Counted from the first letter of the stretch, positions 18,942-26,537 are shown. The stretch: DNA of 64,000 nt from Neomoorella thermoacetica (GCF_001875325.1 NZ_MDDC01000010.1:53652-117651); one strand, 5' to 3'. Made by a program: numbers and translations. The notes: generated by a model not told the origin, from the sequence alone.

Positions 18942-18970
18942 TAAAAAAGTGGCCCAGAAATTCCTGGGCT
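18942..18970 (-). terminator. Terminator downstream of the HD-domain gene
   Basis: Minus-strand GCCCAG pairs with CTGGGC around a 6-base loop, followed by CCACTTTTTT. It lies 140 bases after the HD-domain gene stop and only a few bases from the opposing plus-strand terminator. Confidence 0.7.
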
Positions 18971-19112
18971 AAAGGTATATATTAAGGAGGTCAGAGGACA
19001 CCTGCTTGGAGGGTATCAGGTATTGGTTGTAATGATAGTATAACTCATTACTGTTAAAAATCAATAATTAACATGTTAAGGTTAGATTAATTTTCAAGGC
19101 AGTTATTAATTT

Positions 19113-19682
19113 CTAGGTAGGAGTAGTTTTTAACAACTTGAGGATCATTGTAAAAAATACTGGTACCAGTTCGGGGTCAAACTGGGTCCCGGCGTTATTT
19201 TCGACTTCCGCCAGGGCGTTTGGCAATGTACGGGATTGCTGGTATGGCCGCTGGGAGGTCATGGCCTCAAAGGCATCGGCCAGGGCGATAATCCTGGCCC
19301 CCAGGGGAATATCCAGCCCCTTCAAACCATTATATCCCCCACCATCCCAGCGTTCGTGGTGATAAGCAATAAGCTCCAGAATTCGGTGGCTGATGCCTGT
19401 TGCTGCCAGCAGCTCTACCCCGGCCCGGGGGTGATTCTTGATTATCAGCCACTCCTCCCGGGTTAAAGGACCTTTTTTAATAAGTAGCGCATTGGCTATG
19501 GTAATCTTGCCGACATCATGGATCAGAGCCCCGGCGTAAATAGCCTGGCACTCTTCCTGGTCCATCCCATAGACCCGGGCCAGGTTCAATGCCAGTCTGG
19601 CAACGCCCAGGGAATGACGATAGGTAAAGGGAGAATGGGCCGCCAACCGGCTCAACCATTTATGTATCTCCTGCCACTCCAA
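19113..19682 (-). CDS. HD-GYP-type signalling protein (GYN variant)
   Basis: 189 residues forming a single HD-GYP-like domain: RHSLGVARLAL, LIHDVGKITIANALL, NHPRAGVELL, HHERWDGGGYNGLKGLDIP, LGARIIALADAFEAMTSQRPYQ. Metal ligands of the HD site are intact, but the signature tripeptide reads GYN rather than GYP, so cyclic-di-GMP hydrolysis is likely but not certain. The start is TTG at 19682 with a GAGAGGA element upstream. Expression is probably controlled by the c-di-GMP-I riboswitch and terminator directly upstream. Confidence 0.85.
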   Translation of the reverse strand: MEWQEIHKWLSRLAAHSPFTYRHSLGVARLALNLARVYGMDQEECQAIYAGALIHDVGKITIANALLIKKGPLTREEWLIIKNHPRAGVELLAATGISHRILELIAYHHERWDGGGYNGLKGLDIPLGARIIALADAFEAMTSQRPYQQSRTLPNALAEVENNAGTQFDPELVPVFFTMILKLLKTTPT

Positions 19683-19723
19683 AACATAGTCATCCTCTCC
19701 CCAGCACTGCTAAATCCGGGAAT

Positions 19724-19750
19724 AAAAAAAGCCTTGCTCCTCAACAAGAC
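19724..19750 (-). terminator. Riboswitch expression-platform terminator
   Basis: Minus-strand GTCTTG pairs with CAAGGC, followed by seven T. It lies directly 3' of the c-di-GMP aptamer and 40 bases before the HD-domain gene, so ligand binding probably controls termination. Confidence 0.75.
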
Positions 19751-19761
19751 TGTGCCGTTTC

Positions 19762-19866
19762 CTGGAGCCGGCAGCCTGGCGATCATAGCCCTTTTAAAGG
19801 CCTTAGACCCATGGCTTTGTGTCCCCACCTTTCGATGGGTTTACCCTTTTGAGCAGCTCTGGTTCA
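19762..19866 (-). promoter_or_regulatory. Cyclic-di-GMP-I (GEMM) riboswitch aptamer
   Basis: The minus strand carries, in order, the GEMM-I conserved blocks AAAGGGTAAACCC, ATCGAAAGG, GGGACACAAAGCC, GGGTCTAAGG, CTATGATCGCCAGG and CTGCCGG, including the GNRA loop (GAAA) and its receptor. The base corresponding to position 20 of the Vc2 aptamer is G, the state that favours c-di-GMP over cGAMP. One conserved-block base differs (GACAC for GACGC). It directly precedes a terminator and an HD-GYP-type gene. A GATAAT box at 19869-19874 may be its own -10 element. Confidence 0.87.
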
Positions 19867-19893
19867 AAATTATCATTTTTGATACTTCGACAT

Positions 19894-20247
19894 CTATTGC
19901 TGGTTTCCTCTTTTATTATCCAAATTCCCACCCTTTCCCACATTGCCCAGGCCCAGTTTCTTCTCCAGGGCCCGGTAATACATCTCAGCGCATTGACGGC
20001 ACATGGTATCCTTCCCGATAGTTACCAAATTTACCTGGCGGCCACAACAACGACAGTTAGATTGGGTATCAACTCTCCTGACATACCATTTATCATCTTC
20101 GCAGGCCAAAAACTCAATTTCTGCACCAGGGTATAGATCTAGTTGTTGCCTTAGTTTAGCCGGCAGGGTTACCCGCCCTCTACTATCAACTATGCGCCTG
20201 TTGCCACCAGGAGTTTTAGGGTCAGATGCCCGGTTCTTCCTGGTAAT
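19894..20247 (-). CDS. AbrB/SpoVT-type regulator with C-terminal zinc ribbon
   Basis: About 117 residues. An AbrB-like swapped-hairpin DNA-binding domain (RRIVDSRGRVTLPAKLRQQLDLYPGAEIEF) is followed by a CRCCGRQ...CRQC zinc ribbon and a basic tail. A transition-state or sporulation regulator is likely. The start is uncertain: GGAGG lies seven bases before an ATT codon at 20247 and no ATG, GTG or TTG fits that site. An in-frame TTG at 20274 has no ribosome site. It overlaps the end of the histidine kinase gene, so the two are probably co-translated. Confidence 0.8.
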   Translation of the reverse strand: MTRKNRASDPKTPGGNRRIVDSRGRVTLPAKLRQQLDLYPGAEIEFLACEDDKWYVRRVDTQSNCRCCGRQVNLVTIGKDTMCRQCAEMYYRALEKKLGLGNVGKGGNLDNKRGNQQ

Positions 20248-21691
20248 TGTTTCGCCTCCTTTCCTCAGCAGCAATGGGGAGGGTAAAGAAGAAGTGGCTG
20301 CCCTGGCCCGGCCTGCTGGTCACACTGATACTGCCGCCATGGGTCTCGACTATATGCTTGACGATAGCCAGGCCCAGGCCGGTACCTCCCATCTCCCGGG
20401 AACGCGCCTTATCAACCCGGTAGAAGCGTTCAAATACGCGGGGAAGGCTCTCGGGGGGGATACCTATGCCGGTATCTGCCACCTCTACCTGAACTAATTC
20501 CCCTAACCGGGCAGCCCGTATAGTTACCCTGCCGCCGTTGGGGGTATACTTAATGCCATTATCAATTAGATTAAGGAGCACCTGGTTCAGGTAGCCCTCG
20601 CTGATGGCCAACTCCGGTATCCCCGCCGGTATTTCCTTCTCCAGTACGACTCCTTTATCCCTCGCCAGCTTGTTAACGGTAGTCAGGACCCGGTCCAAGG
20701 TGGCGACCAGGTTCGACCCCCCAGAATCCTGACGCTGGGGCTGGCTCTCCAGTCGCGACAGGTAGAGAAGGTCTTCGATTAATTGCTGCAATCGCTGGGC
20801 TTCATGGTTGATAATTCCCAGGAAGCGGCGGCTGACCTCCGGGTCTTTATGGGCCCCCTCCAGCAGGGTTTCAACAAAGCCCCGGATGGAAGTCAGGGGG
20901 GTGCGTAATTCATGGGAGACGTTGGCCACAAACTCCGTCCGCATCTGCTCCAGACGGCGGATGTCGGTAATATCCCGGATGGTGAGCACGGCCCCGATTA
21001 TCCGTCCCTGTTCGCTGGTGATGGGCGTGCCGTAGATTCGGAATAGCTGGCTGGTAGTGGGGAATAGCCGGACCTCATTTTCCAGGGGCAGGCCACTGGC
21101 CAGGATCTCCTTTACCATAGCATCGATTTCATGGTTACGGATAACCTCGAGGAGATACTTGTGCTCGACCTCGGCCCCCTTTTTCCCGAACATCTTCTCT
21201 GCCGCCGGATTGAGCATTATTACCCGGCCAACCTGGTCAACTGCTACCAGGCCGTCGGTCATGCTGGCCAGGATGGCCTTCATTTTATTGCGCTCATCTG
21301 CGATCTCCCGGAAATTGTTGCGCAGGGTTTCCACCATGATATTTAGATGGTGGCTTAATAAACCCACCTCATCGTCGCTCTGGATCTCCACCCGCTGTTC
21401 CAGATCACCGGCGGCAATCCTGCGGGTCAGGGGCAGGAGGGCCGTCAGGGGAGTTATAATCCCCCGGGCCAGGATAAAGGTGCCAATGCCCATTATTATC
21501 AAAACCAGGAGCATGACGGCCAGCAATTGTCCCTCTAACCTGGCTGCCAGGAGCCCTGCCCGGAAGGGGGGTAACCACGGTAATCCCAGGGCCTTCAGGA
21601 TAGCCTGGTGGAGGTAAAGATAGGCACCAAGCAGGGTTAAAAAAAGGAGGGTCAAAAAGTTCAGGGTAATCTTCCAGCGTAGTGAGTGCAT
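20222..21691 (-). CDS. Membrane sensor histidine kinase (orphan)
   Basis: 489 residues: a transmembrane helix at about 8-28, a short external part, a second helix (about 55-80), HAMP (about 78-130) and a PAS domain (about 135-245). HisKA with the phospho-acceptor His260 in SHELRTPLTSIR and an HATPase domain with N, G1 and G2 boxes (NLIDNGIKYTPNGG, DTGIGIPPE, GGTGLGLAIV) follow. The architecture is of the WalK/PhoR/ResE kind. No response regulator gene is adjacent. It sits between an HD-GYP gene and an AbrB-type regulator. Confidence 0.93.
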   Translation of the reverse strand: MHSLRWKITLNFLTLLFLTLLGAYLYLHQAILKALGLPWLPPFRAGLLAARLEGQLLAVMLLVLIIMGIGTFILARGIITPLTALLPLTRRIAAGDLEQRVEIQSDDEVGLLSHHLNIMVETLRNNFREIADERNKMKAILASMTDGLVAVDQVGRVIMLNPAAEKMFGKKGAEVEHKYLLEVIRNHEIDAMVKEILASGLPLENEVRLFPTTSQLFRIYGTPITSEQGRIIGAVLTIRDITDIRRLEQMRTEFVANVSHELRTPLTSIRGFVETLLEGAHKDPEVSRRFLGIINHEAQRLQQLIEDLLYLSRLESQPQRQDSGGSNLVATLDRVLTTVNKLARDKGVVLEKEIPAGIPELAISEGYLNQVLLNLIDNGIKYTPNGGRVTIRAARLGELVQVEVADTGIGIPPESLPRVFERFYRVDKARSREMGGTGLGLAIVKHIVETHGGSISVTSRPGQGSHFFFTLPIAAEERRRNNYQEEPGI

Positions 21692-21707
21692 AAACCTGTC
21701 CCCCTTG

Positions 21708-22910
21708 TCAGGCTAGCAGGCAGGAGGCAACTGCCGTCACCTCCGGATCAAACTGGGTACCCGCACCCCCGACCAGGATTTGCAAAGCCTCTTCCGGCGT
21801 ACGGGTAGGCTGGTAGGGCCGGTTAGAAGTCATGGCGTCAAAGGCATCGGCCACTGCGATGATCCTGGCCCCCCGGGGAATTTCACCATCCTGGAGGCCA
21901 TAGGGATAACCCTTACCATCATAACGTTCGTGATGCAGGCCGGCGTCCCGGGCAATATCCTTGAGGCTAGTCACCCCCTCCAGGAGTTCTATCGTCCAGG
22001 CCGGGTGAAGGCGTATCACCTTTAATTCCTCGCTGTTAAGCCGGTCCTTTTTATCCAGAATAGCGCGGGGAACGGCGATTTTGCCGAAATCGTGGAGGAG
22101 TCCCGCGATCTCCAGGCGCTGCAATTCAGCGTCATTATATCCCAGGCGGCGGGCCAGGTTCAAAGCATAAGCAGCAACCCGGTGGGAGTGGCCGGCGGTA
22201 TAGGCATGCTTGGCGTCAATTATACGAGCGAAGAGATCGATAGTTATCTTCATCGGATCGGCCACCTGGAAATTAATAGGCGGCAGGTCCAAAATCACCT
22301 TAAACATCCTTAATTCCAGGGCCGTATTGGTGGCGATTTCAGCGTACAGGGGGCCGTGCATCATTTCATCCAGGGTAACCAGGAGTTCCGGCGGAAATCC
22401 CCCCTGGACCCTGCGTTTCAGGGTCTCCCTCAGCCGGGACCAGGAAATACCGGGATGAACCCGGAGGACCAGATCTACTTCGTCGGCCAGACCCAGGAGC
22501 ATGGCTCCCGGGACGATATGATTCCCGGCGATACCCCGGGGATAGCCGGAGCCGTCCCAGCGCTCATGATGATCCCGGATCATGGCCGCAACTTTTTCCC
22601 CCAGGCCCGGGATGGCTGCCACCATAACCGCCCCCCTCAGGGGGTGGTTTACGACCTCCGGATTGTTCCTGCTACCATGCTGGAGGGCCAGATGAACCAT
22701 GTGGTCATCCAGTCCCATGGCGCCGATATCATGGAGCAGCCCGCCATAAAACACTAGGGTCGTCTCGTCGGGGATGATCCTCCGGGCCAGTTCCTGGGCT
22801 ACCAGGGCCACCCGCCAGGCATGATAGAGTTTGATTTCTTCCTCGATATCAAGGATTGTTGATAGAGCTACCACCAGTTCACTAAAGGATCGATCCTGCG
22901 GGCAACCCAT
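21708..22910 (-). CDS. Tandem HD / HD-GYP domain protein
   Basis: 400 residues with two HD domains. The first (about 20-160) keeps HDIG, HHERWDGSGYP and a GAMLLGLADEV segment but lacks the usual D-x-FDAMTS-x-RPY motif, so it may be regulatory. The second (about 225-395) is a complete HD-GYP: HSHRVAAYAL, LLHDFGKIAVP, HHERYDGKGYP, ADAFDAMTSNRPYQ. The complete domain should hydrolyse c-di-GMP (inference from the family). No membrane segment. Lies 16 bases upstream of the histidine kinase. Confidence 0.88.
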   Translation of the reverse strand: MGCPQDRSFSELVVALSTILDIEEEIKLYHAWRVALVAQELARRIIPDETTLVFYGGLLHDIGAMGLDDHMVHLALQHGSRNNPEVVNHPLRGAVMVAAIPGLGEKVAAMIRDHHERWDGSGYPRGIAGNHIVPGAMLLGLADEVDLVLRVHPGISWSRLRETLKRRVQGGFPPELLVTLDEMMHGPLYAEIATNTALELRMFKVILDLPPINFQVADPMKITIDLFARIIDAKHAYTAGHSHRVAAYALNLARRLGYNDAELQRLEIAGLLHDFGKIAVPRAILDKKDRLNSEELKVIRLHPAWTIELLEGVTSLKDIARDAGLHHERYDGKGYPYGLQDGEIPRGARIIAVADAFDAMTSNRPYQPTRTPEEALQILVGGAGTQFDPEVTAVASCLLA

Positions 22911-22956
22911 TGGTATTCCACCCTCCCCGGAAAATAGCTCTTTCTATGGCCGGCGT

Positions 22957-22990
22957 CCCTGCCAGGGTTATCTCCCCGGCGGAGGCAGGG
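22957..22990 (-). other. Structured leader upstream of the tandem HD-GYP gene
   Basis: On the minus strand CCCTGCC pairs perfectly with GGCAGGG around a 20-base loop that can itself pair in part. It lies between the upstream terminator and the HD-GYP ribosome site GGGGAGGG. It does not match a riboswitch class I recognise. Confidence 0.35.
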
Positions 22991-23000
22991 TCCTCTTTAT

Positions 23001-23036
23001 AAAAAAATCGCCCTTTATGTTAAAATAAAGAGCGAT
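23001..23036 (-). terminator. Terminator after the DUF1858 gene
   Basis: Minus-strand ATCGCTCTTTA pairs with TAAAGGGCGAT (one mismatch), followed by TTTTTTT. Confidence 0.85.
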
Positions 23037-23057
23037 CCCCTTAGCATTGGTACAGCC

Positions 23058-23264
23058 TTATTCAGCCTTATTAGCTACTTTATTCAGGTCAGCAATCAGG
23101 CCATTTACATCAATGCCGTGGGCCAGGGCTCCCTGCTCGATGTTCTCAAAACGCGCCGCCGCACAACCCAGGCAGCCCATCCCGTGCTCCATGAAAACAG
23201 GTACCGTCTGGGGGTATTTGCTCACTACCTCCGTAATGCTCATTTCCTTGGTAATAGTGGCCAA
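23058..23264 (-). CDS. DUF1858 small protein
   Basis: 68 residues of the DUF1858 family (ScdA/hybrid-cluster N-terminal-like): ITKEMSITEVVSKYPQTVPVF followed by HGMGCLGCAAARFENIEQ, with the conserved C-x2-C pair. Such domains are thought to bind a metal or act in redox. Start set at TTG 23264, with GGAGG 8 bases upstream. A GTG three codons earlier lies inside that site. It has a strong promoter (23292-23320) and its own terminator, so it is a single-gene unit. Confidence 0.85.
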   Translation of the reverse strand: MATITKEMSITEVVSKYPQTVPVFMEHGMGCLGCAAARFENIEQGALAHGIDVNGLIADLNKVANKAE

Positions 23265-23269
23265 AGTAA

Positions 23270-23449
23270 TCACCTCCCCATCATGCTTATCATTATAAAC
23301 GGTAAAAGGCCCTTTGTAAAGAAAGTAGCTTTTTTTAAATCGTGGTCGAGTCCACTTACCCCGCTATATAATATACCCATTTCCTTAAGACAGATAGTAA
23401 AAGGAGGAGGGCCCTGCAACAGCCAGTCTACCTTGAGCCAGATAGACAT
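23270..23449 (-). CDS. Possible 59-aa ORF of unknown function
   Basis: ATG at 23449 follows GGAAGGGGGG by a suitable distance and opens a 59-codon frame (MSIWLKVDWLLQGPPPF...) ending at the ribosome site of the DUF1858 gene. The C-terminal third overlaps the DUF1858 promoter, and no family is recognised. Composition is unremarkable. It could be a chance ORF. Confidence 0.25.
   Translation of the reverse strand: MSIWLKVDWLLQGPPPFTICLKEMGILYSGVSGLDHDLKKATFFTKGLLPFIMISMMGR
23292..23320 (-). promoter_or_regulatory. Sigma-A promoter for the DUF1858 gene
   Basis: Minus-strand TTTACA (-35), 17-base spacer, TATAAT (-10), 28 bases before the chosen start codon. A near-consensus vegetative promoter. 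Confidence 0.75.
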
Positions 23450-23680
23450 CTTTTTGCCCCCCTTCCAGGGACGATCCCCAAATGGCAAACTTTTGCCCGT
23501 TTAACCACCAGACCCGGGAAAAACCCGGGTGTAAAGTGCTTTTTTCTCAGTAACAGATAACACGTAAATACCTCTTTCCAGGCGAAACTCCTCCACCTCT
23601 TGTCCCGGGGGCCACCACCCAGTTTACGGTACGCCATCACAGGCATAGACCTGAGCCTCAACCGATTTGACCTTTCCCTC

Positions 23681-23852
23681 CTAGCTCAACTCCTTATGGC
23701 GGGGGTCGTCAATGCAGATAATGGTCATGGACCGCCGGGCACCCCTGCAAAAAGGTACTGCGTGCAGGCGCTGCAAAAGCGGAAATAAGACATCCGGTTC
23801 CCCTTCAATAAATACTCTATCAAGAAAGAAAACCCTGCCGCCTCTGCTAAGG
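23681..23852 (-). CDS. Possible 56-aa ORF downstream of tRNA-Sec
   Basis: A TTG-initiated frame of about 56 codons ending RRSMTIICIDDPRHKELS. The translation looks protein-like (alternating hydrophobic and charged residues) but there is no good ribosome site. The open frame continues upstream into the tRNA-Sec terminator and tRNA, so its start is doubtful. It may be a remnant of a longer gene. No family recognised. Confidence 0.25.
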
Positions 23853-23860
23853 TACAAATA

Positions 23861-23894
23861 AAAGACCGCCCCGTTCCCGAGGAACAGTACGGCC
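23861..23894 (-). terminator. Terminator after tRNA-Sec
   Basis: Minus-strand GGCCG...GTTCC pairs with GGAAC...CGGTC around TCG, with a small internal loop, then TTTTATTT. It is 20 bases past the tRNA-Sec CCA end. Confidence 0.75.
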
Positions 23895-23914
23895 TTTAAT
23901 GAAAGCTCTATTTC

Positions 23915-24014
23915 TGGCGGGAGTGTGTGGGAATCGAACCCACCGCGCCCGGGGTTGGCCCGCGCGCCAACTGGATTTGAAGTCCAGGCAAGCCACCAGG
24001 CCCGATCCACCCCC
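23915..24014 (-). tRNA. selC: Selenocysteine tRNA (anticodon UCA)
   Basis: A 100-base tRNA with anticodon stem-loop CTGGACTTCAAATCCAG (anticodon TCA), a long variable arm (GGCGCGCGGGCCAACCCCGGGCGC region), T-arm GTGGGTTCGATTCCCAC, discriminator G and encoded CCA. Seven clear acceptor pairs (GGGGGTG with CACTCCC) are followed by G:A at the eighth position typical of tRNA-Sec. It reads UGA with SelB at SECIS elements. selB and selA lie 5-8 kb upstream on the same strand. Confidence 0.93.
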
Positions 24015-24019
24015 AGGAC

Positions 24020-24048
24020 ATTATACAATCATCAATATACCCAGTCAA
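24020..24048 (-). promoter_or_regulatory. Promoter of tRNA-Sec
   Basis: Minus-strand TTGACT (-35), 17-base spacer, TATAAT (-10). Only five bases separate the -10 box from the first base of the tRNA, so the transcript would begin at or within one base of the mature 5' end. Confidence 0.8.
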
Positions 24049-24117
24049 GGAACTGCGCCGCCGCTGCAGGATTACCCCTGCGGTAAGACCAATTCCTTCT
24101 CGCCCCGGAGGGTACAA

Positions 24118-24825
24118 TTACCCGCCCAGGTAAGCCTTCTTTACCGCTGCATTGGCGGCCAGTTCAGCCGCTTTACCCTGCAGGGTGATCCGCCCCGTTT
24201 CCAGGACATAGCCCCGGTGGGCAACGCTCAGGGCCATATTGGCATTTTGCTCAACCAGCAAGATGGTCGTTCCTTGCTGGTTAATTTCCTTAATAATATT
24301 AAAGATTTCCTGGACCAGCAGGGGAGCCAGTCCCATGGAGGGTTCGTCCAGGAGCATGAGTTTAGGCCGGGACATCAGGGCGCGGCCAATGGCCAGCATT
24401 TGTTGCTCACCACCGCTCAGGGTGCCGGCCATCTGTTTCTGGCGTTCCTCCAGGCGGGGAAAGCGGCGGAAAACATCCCGCATACTCCTGCTTATACCCT
24501 CCCGGTCCCGGCGCAGGTACGCACCCAGTTCCAGGTTTTCTTTAACGGTTAAATTGGGGAAAATCCGCCTGCCCTCGGGCACCTGGGAGATGCCCAGCTT
24601 AACAATGGCCGGCGCCGGTAAACCATTCAGGGCCTGCCCCTGGAAGGTGATCCTGCCGCTCTGGGGGCGCAACAGCCCGCAGATGGTATTTAAAGTAGTG
24701 CTTTTACCGGCGCCGTTGGCCCCGATGAGAGTGACTATCTCGCCCTCCTTAACCTCCAGGGAAATACCCTTCAGGGCATGGATGGCGCCGTAATAAACGT
24801 CAAGATTCTCCACCTTGAGGAGCAT
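24118..24825 (-). CDS. livF: Branched-chain amino acid ABC transporter ATPase LivF
   Basis: 235 residues, one of the two cytoplasmic ATPases of a Liv-type importer. Walker A GANGAGKST, signature LSGGEQQ and Walker B LMLLDEPSMGL, followed by the LivF-typical short C-terminus. ATG at 24825 is favoured because GGAGG is 9 bases upstream; an ATG two codons earlier is too close. Last gene of livK-H-M-G-F. Confidence 0.93.
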   Translation of the reverse strand: MLLKVENLDVYYGAIHALKGISLEVKEGEIVTLIGANGAGKSTTLNTICGLLRPQSGRITFQGQALNGLPAPAIVKLGISQVPEGRRIFPNLTVKENLELGAYLRRDREGISRSMRDVFRRFPRLEERQKQMAGTLSGGEQQMLAIGRALMSRPKLMLLDEPSMGLAPLLVQEIFNIIKEINQQGTTILLVEQNANMALSVAHRGYVLETGRITLQGKAAELAANAAVKKAYLGG

Positions 24826-25594
24826 TGTCATTCACCTCCCGGCCCAGGTAGGCTTCGATAACCCGCTCATTATTACGGATGGCTTCCGGCGGCCCTTCGG
24901 CTATTACCCTGCCGTAGTCCAGGACATAAATCCGTTCACATATGCCCATGACCAGAGACATATCGTGTTCGATTAAAAGAATGGTCAGCCCGAATTCCTG
25001 CCGTACCCAATTAATCAACTCCATTAGCTCCCTGGTCTCCTGGGGGTTCATCCCGGCGGCAGGTTCATCAAGGAGAAGCAGTTTAGGTTTCGCCGCCAGG
25101 GCCCGGGCTATTTCCAGGCGGCGCTGCTCACCATAAGGGAGGTTCCTGGCCTTTTCGTTACGGTAGGGAGCCAGTTTAAAGATCTGCAGCAGTTTTTCAC
25201 TCTCCGCCAGTATCTCCGCTTCGCCATGGTGGAAGGATGGCAGGCGCAGGATAGCGCTTGTGACCCCATAACTGGCATGGAGGTGATAGGCTATCCGCAC
25301 GTTATCCAGGACACTTAAATCGTTAAAGAGGCGAATATTTTGGAAGGTCCTGGCAATTCCCTTGCGGGTAATCTGGTAAGGCTTTAAACCTACCAGGCTC
25401 TGTTCATCAAAAAAAATCTCTCCCCTGCTAGGGCGGTAAACCCCCGTCAGGAGATTAAAAATGGTCGTCTTCCCGGCACCGTTGGGCCCGATAAGGCCCA
25501 CCAGTTCCCCTGTTTCCAGGGACAGGTTCACGTTGGCTACCGCTGCCAGGCCGCCAAAGGAAATGGTTAAATCCCTAGTTACCAGTAGGGCCAC
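24800..25594 (-). CDS. livG: Branched-chain amino acid ABC transporter ATPase LivG
   Basis: 264 residues, second ATPase of the importer: Walker A GPNGAGKTT, LivG-type signature LPYGEQRRLEIARAL, Walker B KLLLLDEPAAGMNP. GTG at 25594 has AGG-rich sequence 8 bases upstream. Overlaps livM upstream and livF downstream, consistent with translational coupling. Confidence 0.93.
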   Translation of the reverse strand: MALLVTRDLTISFGGLAAVANVNLSLETGELVGLIGPNGAGKTTIFNLLTGVYRPSRGEIFFDEQSLVGLKPYQITRKGIARTFQNIRLFNDLSVLDNVRIAYHLHASYGVTSAILRLPSFHHGEAEILAESEKLLQIFKLAPYRNEKARNLPYGEQRRLEIARALAAKPKLLLLDEPAAGMNPQETRELMELINWVRQEFGLTILLIEHDMSLVMGICERIYVLDYGRVIAEGPPEAIRNNERVIEAYLGREVNDNAPQGGES

Positions 25595-26537
25595 TGACTG
25601 CACCTCGTTTCTTTAGCCACCGGTCCAGGGTAAATTCTTTGTTCCCCATTAAACCCTGGGGTCGGAAAACCATGATAATAATCAGGAGCACGGCGTAAAT
25701 AACCATCCTCAGAACAGCCAGGTCCTGGAGGGCCGCATTGACAAAAGTGATGCCCGCCGCGGCAATGATGGAACCGGTTATGCTTCCCAGACCGCCAAAG
25801 ACAACCATGACCAGGATATCGAAGGAGCGGAAAAAGGTAAAAGTATTAGGCTGGATAAGATAAAAGTAGTGGGCATAGAGGGCCCCGGCTATACCGGCGA
25901 AAAAGGCGCCCATGGCAAAAGCGAGGACCTTGTAATAGGTGGTATTGATGCCCATGGTTTCGGCAGCGATCTCATTCTCCCGGATGGCCACACAGGCCCG
26001 GCCATGGGTAGAATTAATAAAGTTGGTGATAACCAGGATGGTCAGGACCATCATCACGTAAAGCCAGGTCCAGTTGGTTAATTGCGGAATACCAATCATC
26101 CCGGCGGCACCGCCGATATAATTGATATTGTTGGCTGCCCCCCGGATAATTTCCCCAAAGCCCAGGGTGGCAATGGCCAGGTAATCCCCCCTCAAGCGCA
26201 GGGTGGGCAGCCCGATAATAATCCCGGCAACGGCCGCAGAAAAGGCTCCGGCCAGTAAGGCTACCGGGAAGGGCTGGTTCAGGTTGGTAGTCAGGATGGC
26301 GGCCACATAGGCCCCCACGGCCATAAAGCCCGCATGGCCAAGGGCCAGCTGGCCGGTAAAACCGACTATGAGATTCAGGCTGACCGCCAGGATGATGTTG
26401 ATCCCCAGCATCATCAAGTTAATCTCCTGGAAGGCACTGATTACACCCACTGCCTGCAGCCCGTAAACCAAAAAATAAATAAGGATGACGCCGGCCAAGA
26501 CAATTAGATTTTTTTTATTAAATCGCACCTCAATCAC
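25575..26537 (-). CDS. livM: Branched-chain amino acid ABC transporter permease LivM
   Basis: 320 residues, about nine membrane helices. The conserved LivM blocks GFTGQLALGHAGFMAVGAYVAA (cut here to show family), RGDYLAIATLGFGEIIR and GGLGSITGSIIAA are present. GTG start directly after the livH stop. Forms the membrane channel with LivH. Confidence 0.92.
   Translation of the reverse strand: MIEVRFNKKNLIVLAGVILIYFLVYGLQAVGVISAFQEINLMMLGINIILAVSLNLIVGFTGQLALGHAGFMAVGAYVAAILTTNLNQPFPVALLAGAFSAAVAGIIIGLPTLRLRGDYLAIATLGFGEIIRGAANNINYIGGAAGMIGIPQLTNWTWLYVMMVLTILVITNFINSTHGRACVAIRENEIAAETMGINTTYYKVLAFAMGAFFAGIAGALYAHYFYLIQPNTFTFFRSFDILVMVVFGGLGSITGSIIAAAGITFVNAALQDLAVLRMVIYAVLLIIIMVFRPQGLMGNKEFTLDRWLKKRGAVSGPTGN

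Larger units (their letters stand above)
18343..19112 (+). ncRNA. Unassigned 770-bp gap, probable structured plus-strand RNA
   Basis: No convincing gene lies here. The plus strand from about 18505 to 18900 is strikingly G- and T-rich, the reverse of the skew of the flanking minus-strand genes. It repeats short GGTCG/GGTNGC units at irregular 15-35 base spacing. A perfect 10-bp inverted repeat (18530-18539 with 18557-18566) lies near its left end. It finishes in a strong plus-strand terminator at 18904-18938. A 116-codon minus-strand ORF in the stretch has no ribosome site and low-complexity composition, so it is not called. The RNA interpretation is inference from the terminator and structure; its 5' end is unknown. 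Confidence 0.45.

Noticed and set aside
19762..19866. cGAMP-specific (GEMM-Ib) riboswitch
   Set aside because: The position-20 equivalent is G, which favours c-di-GMP; cGAMP selectivity normally needs A there.
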